In this document: one piece after another, positions 6,781 through 9,064 of the stretch | How the letters are laid out: every line of letters starts with the position of its first letter | Numbering within the stretch: the first letter of the stretch is position 1 | Assembly (NCBI GenBank): GCA_948844705.1 | Contig: CAQNVT010000161.1 | Location: 1-9,064, forward strand | Direction of reading: 5' to 3' | DNA length: 9,064 nt | From: an uncultured Dorea sp. | GTDB lineage: Bacteria; Bacillota; Clostridia; Lachnospirales; Lachnospiraceae | Translations under genes and position numbers: made by a program | The notes under the pieces: model-generated | What the model was told of the DNA's origin: nothing | What the model saw: only the letters and a program-made list of their open reading frames with translations | The model's database searches: none

Positions 6781-7884
6781 ATGTCATTTGAAATGCCAGT
6801 ATATCATCATCCAGATTTTACGAAGGAAATATTTGTAAATGCGCCGGACGCAAAATACGAGGCGGCGGAAAAGGACGGAGTAGCTCCGGAGCAGTATCAC
6901 AGTACTTCAATGTATCCGGAATATTTTAAGATAGACGGCGAGTGGAGGCTTGCCGAGGAAAGCCGTATGGATTCCTGTGTGGTTCTCCGTGAGGACGGCC
7001 GTCTTGATGTAGTGGAGGCAAGGAATCTTAAGAAGGGCGACAGGGTTATATTGGGAAGGACCGAGAAGTGCGAGGACGGAATCTACATGCACTGCCACGG
7101 CTTTGAGGAGGAAGGAGAGGCTCTGGACGATCAGTTCGTATTCCGGCAGGGAAGAAGCCGCGAGACTTCCTACGCCCGTGATTATGACAAGCTGTTTGAC
7201 CTGTTAAGATATGAAAAGGAGCACGGCGGAAAGGTCGTATGGGTTATGGGGCCGGCGTTTGCCTTTGATGCGGATGCAAGAGCAGCAATGTCTTCATTGA
7301 TCGACGCAGGCTACGCACAGGCGCTTCTGGCAGGAAATGCCCTGGCAACCCACGATTTGGAGGGCGCGCTTTTACACACGGCGCTGGGACAGGACATTTA
7401 CACTCAGAAATCACAGCCGAACGGACATTACAACCATCTGGATGTGTGCAACAAGGTAAGAAGAAGCGGCTCGATTCCGCAGTTTATCAAAGATTATGAT
7501 CTGAACGACGGTATTATCTGCAGCTGTGTGAGAAATAACGTGCCGATCGTTCTTGCAGGTTCGATCCGTGACGACGGCCCGCTTCCGGAGGTGATCGGGG
7601 ATGTCTATGAGGCGGCGAATGCGATGAGGGAGCAGGTGCGCGGCTGTACGACAGTAATCTGCCTTGCGACCATGCTTCACACGATCGCGACAGGAAATAT
7701 GACGCCGTCCTTCCGCGTGCTGGAGGATAAAACCGTGCGCCCGGTTTACCTGTATACCGTGGATGCGGACGAGTTTGTAGTAAATAAGCTTCTGGACAGA
7801 GGAAGCTTGAGCGCAACGACGATCGTAACGAATGTACAGGACTTTATCACGCTCGTGGCAAAGGGTCTGGGAGTTATGAAATAA
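6781..7884 (+). CDS. Ornithine cyclodeaminase of the TIGR00300 / LOR-SDH-region family (archaeal/cyanobacterial type)
   Basis: Likely converts ornithine to proline and ammonia with bound NAD. This is a separate family from the mu-crystallin-type Ocd. The 367-residue protein matches the family I know from methanogen ornithine cyclodeaminase and the C-terminal domain of cyanobacterial AgrE/ArgZ. The N-terminal LOR/SDH conserved region shows APEQYHSTSMYPEYFKIDGEW (35-55), SRMDSCVV (61-68) and a KKGDRVILG turn (84-92). The catalytic and nucleotide-binding part shows GGKVVWVMGPA (149-159), AGNALATHDLEGALL (184-198), GHYNHL (215-220), RRSGSIP (227-233), NVPIVLAGSIRDDGPLPEVIGD (253-274), LATMLHTIATGNMTPS (295-310) and LLDRGS (337-342). 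Unlike AgrE/ArgZ, it has no fused N-terminal arginine-handling domain. The segment VDADEFVVNKL (327-337) departs from the commoner VDINP-type sequence. The gene lies 15 bases after arcB and 16 before arcC, in an obvious operon, which supports ornithine as substrate. Family membership is firm. Activity is inferred. Confidence 0.85.
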   Translation: MSFEMPVYHHPDFTKEIFVNAPDAKYEAAEKDGVAPEQYHSTSMYPEYFKIDGEWRLAEESRMDSCVVLREDGRLDVVEARNLKKGDRVILGRTEKCEDGIYMHCHGFEEEGEALDDQFVFRQGRSRETSYARDYDKLFDLLRYEKEHGGKVVWVMGPAFAFDADARAAMSSLIDAGYAQALLAGNALATHDLEGALLHTALGQDIYTQKSQPNGHYNHLDVCNKVRRSGSIPQFIKDYDLNDGIICSCVRNNVPIVLAGSIRDDGPLPEVIGDVYEAANAMREQVRGCTTVICLATMLHTIATGNMTPSFRVLEDKTVRPVYLYTVDADEFVVNKLLDRGSLSATTIVTNVQDFITLVAKGLGVMK

Positions 7885-7888
7885 GGAG
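7883..7888 (+). promoter_or_regulatory. Ribosome binding site of arcC overlapping the cyclodeaminase stop
   Basis: AAGGAG shares bases with the TAA of the preceding gene (7882-7884) and lies 12 bases before the ATG at 7901. The in-frame ATG at 7889 directly abuts this site, with no spacing, and can hardly be the start. The overlap suggests translational coupling of arcC to the cyclodeaminase gene. Confidence 0.7.
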
Positions 7889-7900
7889 ATGTGCGAGACT

Positions 7901-8842
7901 ATGGAAAAAATTGTAATTGCGCTGGGCGGAAACGCCCTGCAGGCAAAAAATACCGCCCCGACGGCAGAGGAACAGCTGAAGGTAGTAAGAAAAACCTGTG
8001 AAAAGATTGCGGACATCAGCAGCAAGGGCTATGAGGTTGCCATCGTACACGGCAACGGTCCGCAGATCGGACGCATTCTTCTGGCATCGGAGACGGCTAA
8101 GGAGGTAACGCCGGCCATGCCCTTTGACGTATGCGGCGCTATGAGCCAGGGATATATCGGATATCATATCCAGCAGGCATTAAAATACGCTTTAAGCATG
8201 CGTAACAGAAATGTTCCGGTCCTTACGGTTGCCACTCAGGTCGTCGTAGATGAGAATGATCCGGGATTTTCCAATCCGACCAAGCCGATCGGACCGTTTT
8301 ACAGTGAAGAGGAAGCAAAGCTTCTGATGGAGGAGAAGGGCTACACGATGAAGGAGGATGCCGGAAGAGGCTGGCGCCGCGTCGTTGCATCGCCGATTCC
8401 GAGAAGGATCGTGGAGATCGATTCGATCAGGCACCTATGGGATTCGTCAATCGTCATTTCCTGCGGCGGAGGCGGAATTCCGGTCATTGAAAAAATGGAC
8501 GGAACGATCGAAGGAGTGGCTGCGGTCATCGATAAGGATTTTGCCGCCGAGCTTCTGGCCGAGCAGGTGGAGGCAGACGTACTGATCATTCTGACAGAGG
8601 TTGAAAAGGTAGCGATCAACTGGGGAAAGGAAAATCAGCAGGATCTGGAGCATATGAGCCTGAAAGAAGCGGTACGGTATATCGAAGAAGGACAGTTTGC
8701 ACCGGGAAGCATGCTGCCGAAGGTAGAGGCCGCAATGAAATTTGCAAGAACATATCCGGATAAAAAAGCGATTATAACAAGTCTTGATAAAGCGATGGAT
8801 GCACTGGAAGGAAAGACAGGAACAGTTGTGACATTTGCATAA
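7901..8842 (+). CDS. arcC: Carbamate kinase
   Basis: The last enzyme of the pathway. It transfers the phosphate of carbamoyl phosphate to ADP, giving ATP, with carbamate decaying to ammonia and CO2. Starting at 7901 gives 313 residues, the normal length, and the family-typical opening MEKIVIALGGNAL (1-13). Other amino-acid-kinase-fold motifs are VHGNGPQIG (49-57), MSQGYIGY (81-88), NPTKPIGPFY (125-134), a basic RRVVASPIP (159-167), CGGGGIPV (188-195), VIDKDFAAELLA (209-220), LTEVEKVAINWG (231-242) and FAPGSMLPKVEAA (266-278). The active-site lysines are present in the last blocks. It is the final recognisable gene of the arc operon. No U-tract terminator follows on this strand before the convergent gene, so the transcript may continue into it as antisense. 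Confidence 0.96.
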   Translation: MEKIVIALGGNALQAKNTAPTAEEQLKVVRKTCEKIADISSKGYEVAIVHGNGPQIGRILLASETAKEVTPAMPFDVCGAMSQGYIGYHIQQALKYALSMRNRNVPVLTVATQVVVDENDPGFSNPTKPIGPFYSEEEAKLLMEEKGYTMKEDAGRGWRRVVASPIPRRIVEIDSIRHLWDSSIVISCGGGGIPVIEKMDGTIEGVAAVIDKDFAAELLAEQVEADVLIILTEVEKVAINWGKENQQDLEHMSLKEAVRYIEEGQFAPGSMLPKVEAAMKFARTYPDKKAIITSLDKAMDALEGKTGTVVTFA

Positions 8843-8858
8843 GCATTCAGCAGGACGC

Positions 8859-8883
8859 AAAATGGGAGCTCATCAGAGCTCCC
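8859..8883 (-). terminator. Candidate terminator hairpin of the convergent gene
   Basis: GGGAGCTC (8864-8871) and GAGCTCCC (8876-8883) form a perfect 8-bp stem with a 4-base loop. Read on the - strand the stem is followed after one base by TTTT, which suits a weak intrinsic terminator. On the + strand no T-run follows, so it is unlikely to end the arc transcript efficiently. The stop codon of the - strand gene falls in the loop. Confidence 0.6.
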
Positions 8884-9064
8884 GCCGGTAAATTGCCGCA
8901 GGTTCAATATCGGAAAGACAGGAAAACTCGGCTGTGACCTGAGTATAGTTCCTCAGCAGGGAGGCGTCGTTTTGCTTTAGGCGTTCCAGCGCTTCCAGGG
9001 TATCCTTTCCGGTAAAGATCAGGAGGATTTCTTTGGACAGCGTAGTGAATACCTGACACTTCTC
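8873..9064 (-). CDS. Unidentified protein, C-terminal 63 residues (5' end outside the window)
   Basis: On the - strand a frame is open from the right edge to a TGA at 8873-8875, giving 63 residues that end in PAAIYRREL. Its start lies beyond the window, so it has no visible ATG start. The fragment begins EKCQVFTTLSKEIL and contains the predicted-helical TLEALERLKQNDASLLRNY. It is mixed charged and hydrophobic, without a membrane segment or a motif I recognise. The exact match of its stop codon to the loop of a terminator-like hairpin, and the lack of a + strand gene here, support it as a real gene end. It converges on arcC with a gap of 30 bases. Too little is visible to assign a function. 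A regulator or a small cytoplasmic protein are both possible. Confidence 0.6.
   Translation of the reverse strand, partial: EKCQVFTTLSKEILLIFTGKDTLEALERLKQNDASLLRNYTQVTAEFSCLSDIEPAAIYRREL

Noticed and set aside
7889..7900. arcC start at 7889
   Set aside because: The Shine-Dalgarno directly abuts this ATG. The next ATG at 7901 gives correct spacing and the conserved MEKIVIALGGNAL start.
7411..8025. Long - strand open frame of 204 codons opposite the cyclodeaminase and arcC
   Set aside because: It spans the junction of two well-supported genes on the other strand and its protein shows no family features.
8864..8883. Hairpin as an arc operon terminator on the + strand
   Set aside because: The sequence after it, GCCGGTAAATTG, has no T-run. 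The T-run is on the - strand side.

Overview
The window looks like a piece of a Lachnospiraceae-type Firmicutes (Clostridia) chromosome. Every complete gene has a strong Shine-Dalgarno (AAGGAG/AAAGGAG) 6 to 12 bases before ATG. Gene spacing is tight, GC is intermediate, and AGA/AGG and TTA codons are common. The protein set also fits anaerobic amino-acid fermenters. The genus is an inference and no marker gene is present.

Layout, all on the + strand until the last 200 bases. (1) Bases 1-4225 are a co-directional cluster cut by the left edge. It holds the 3' end of a NodB/PuuE-like deacetylase-family hydrolase, a second tandem paralogue of it, argH (argininosuccinate lyase) and an AGCS-family Na+:amino acid symporter. 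The genes are 4 to 18 bases apart. (2) Bases 4226-4503 are a spacer with a long Rho-independent terminator for the first cluster, followed by an AT-rich leader with palindromes and short direct repeats. (3) Bases 4504-8842 are the arginine deiminase operon: arcA, arcB, an archaeal/cyanobacterial-type (TIGR00300, LOR/SDH-region) ornithine cyclodeaminase, and arcC. (4) Bases 8873-9064 are the 3' end of an unidentified convergent gene on the - strand. Its stop codon lies in the loop of a hairpin that is probably its own terminator.

How the genes fit together: ArcA turns arginine into citrulline and ammonia. ArcB splits citrulline phosphorolytically into ornithine and carbamoyl phosphate, and ArcC makes ATP from the latter. 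The unusual member is the cyclodeaminase homologue between arcB and arcC. If it is active as in its characterised relatives, it converts ornithine to proline and ammonia. The operon would then run arginine -> proline + 3 NH3 + CO2 + ATP instead of exporting ornithine. No ArcD arginine/ornithine antiporter is visible, and the nearest transporter is a Na+-coupled AGCS carrier, which fits a route that does not return ornithine to the medium. The upstream cluster adds an orphan argH (no argG in view) and two NodB-family proteins. The second of these lacks several residues usually needed for metal binding and catalysis, so its role is open.
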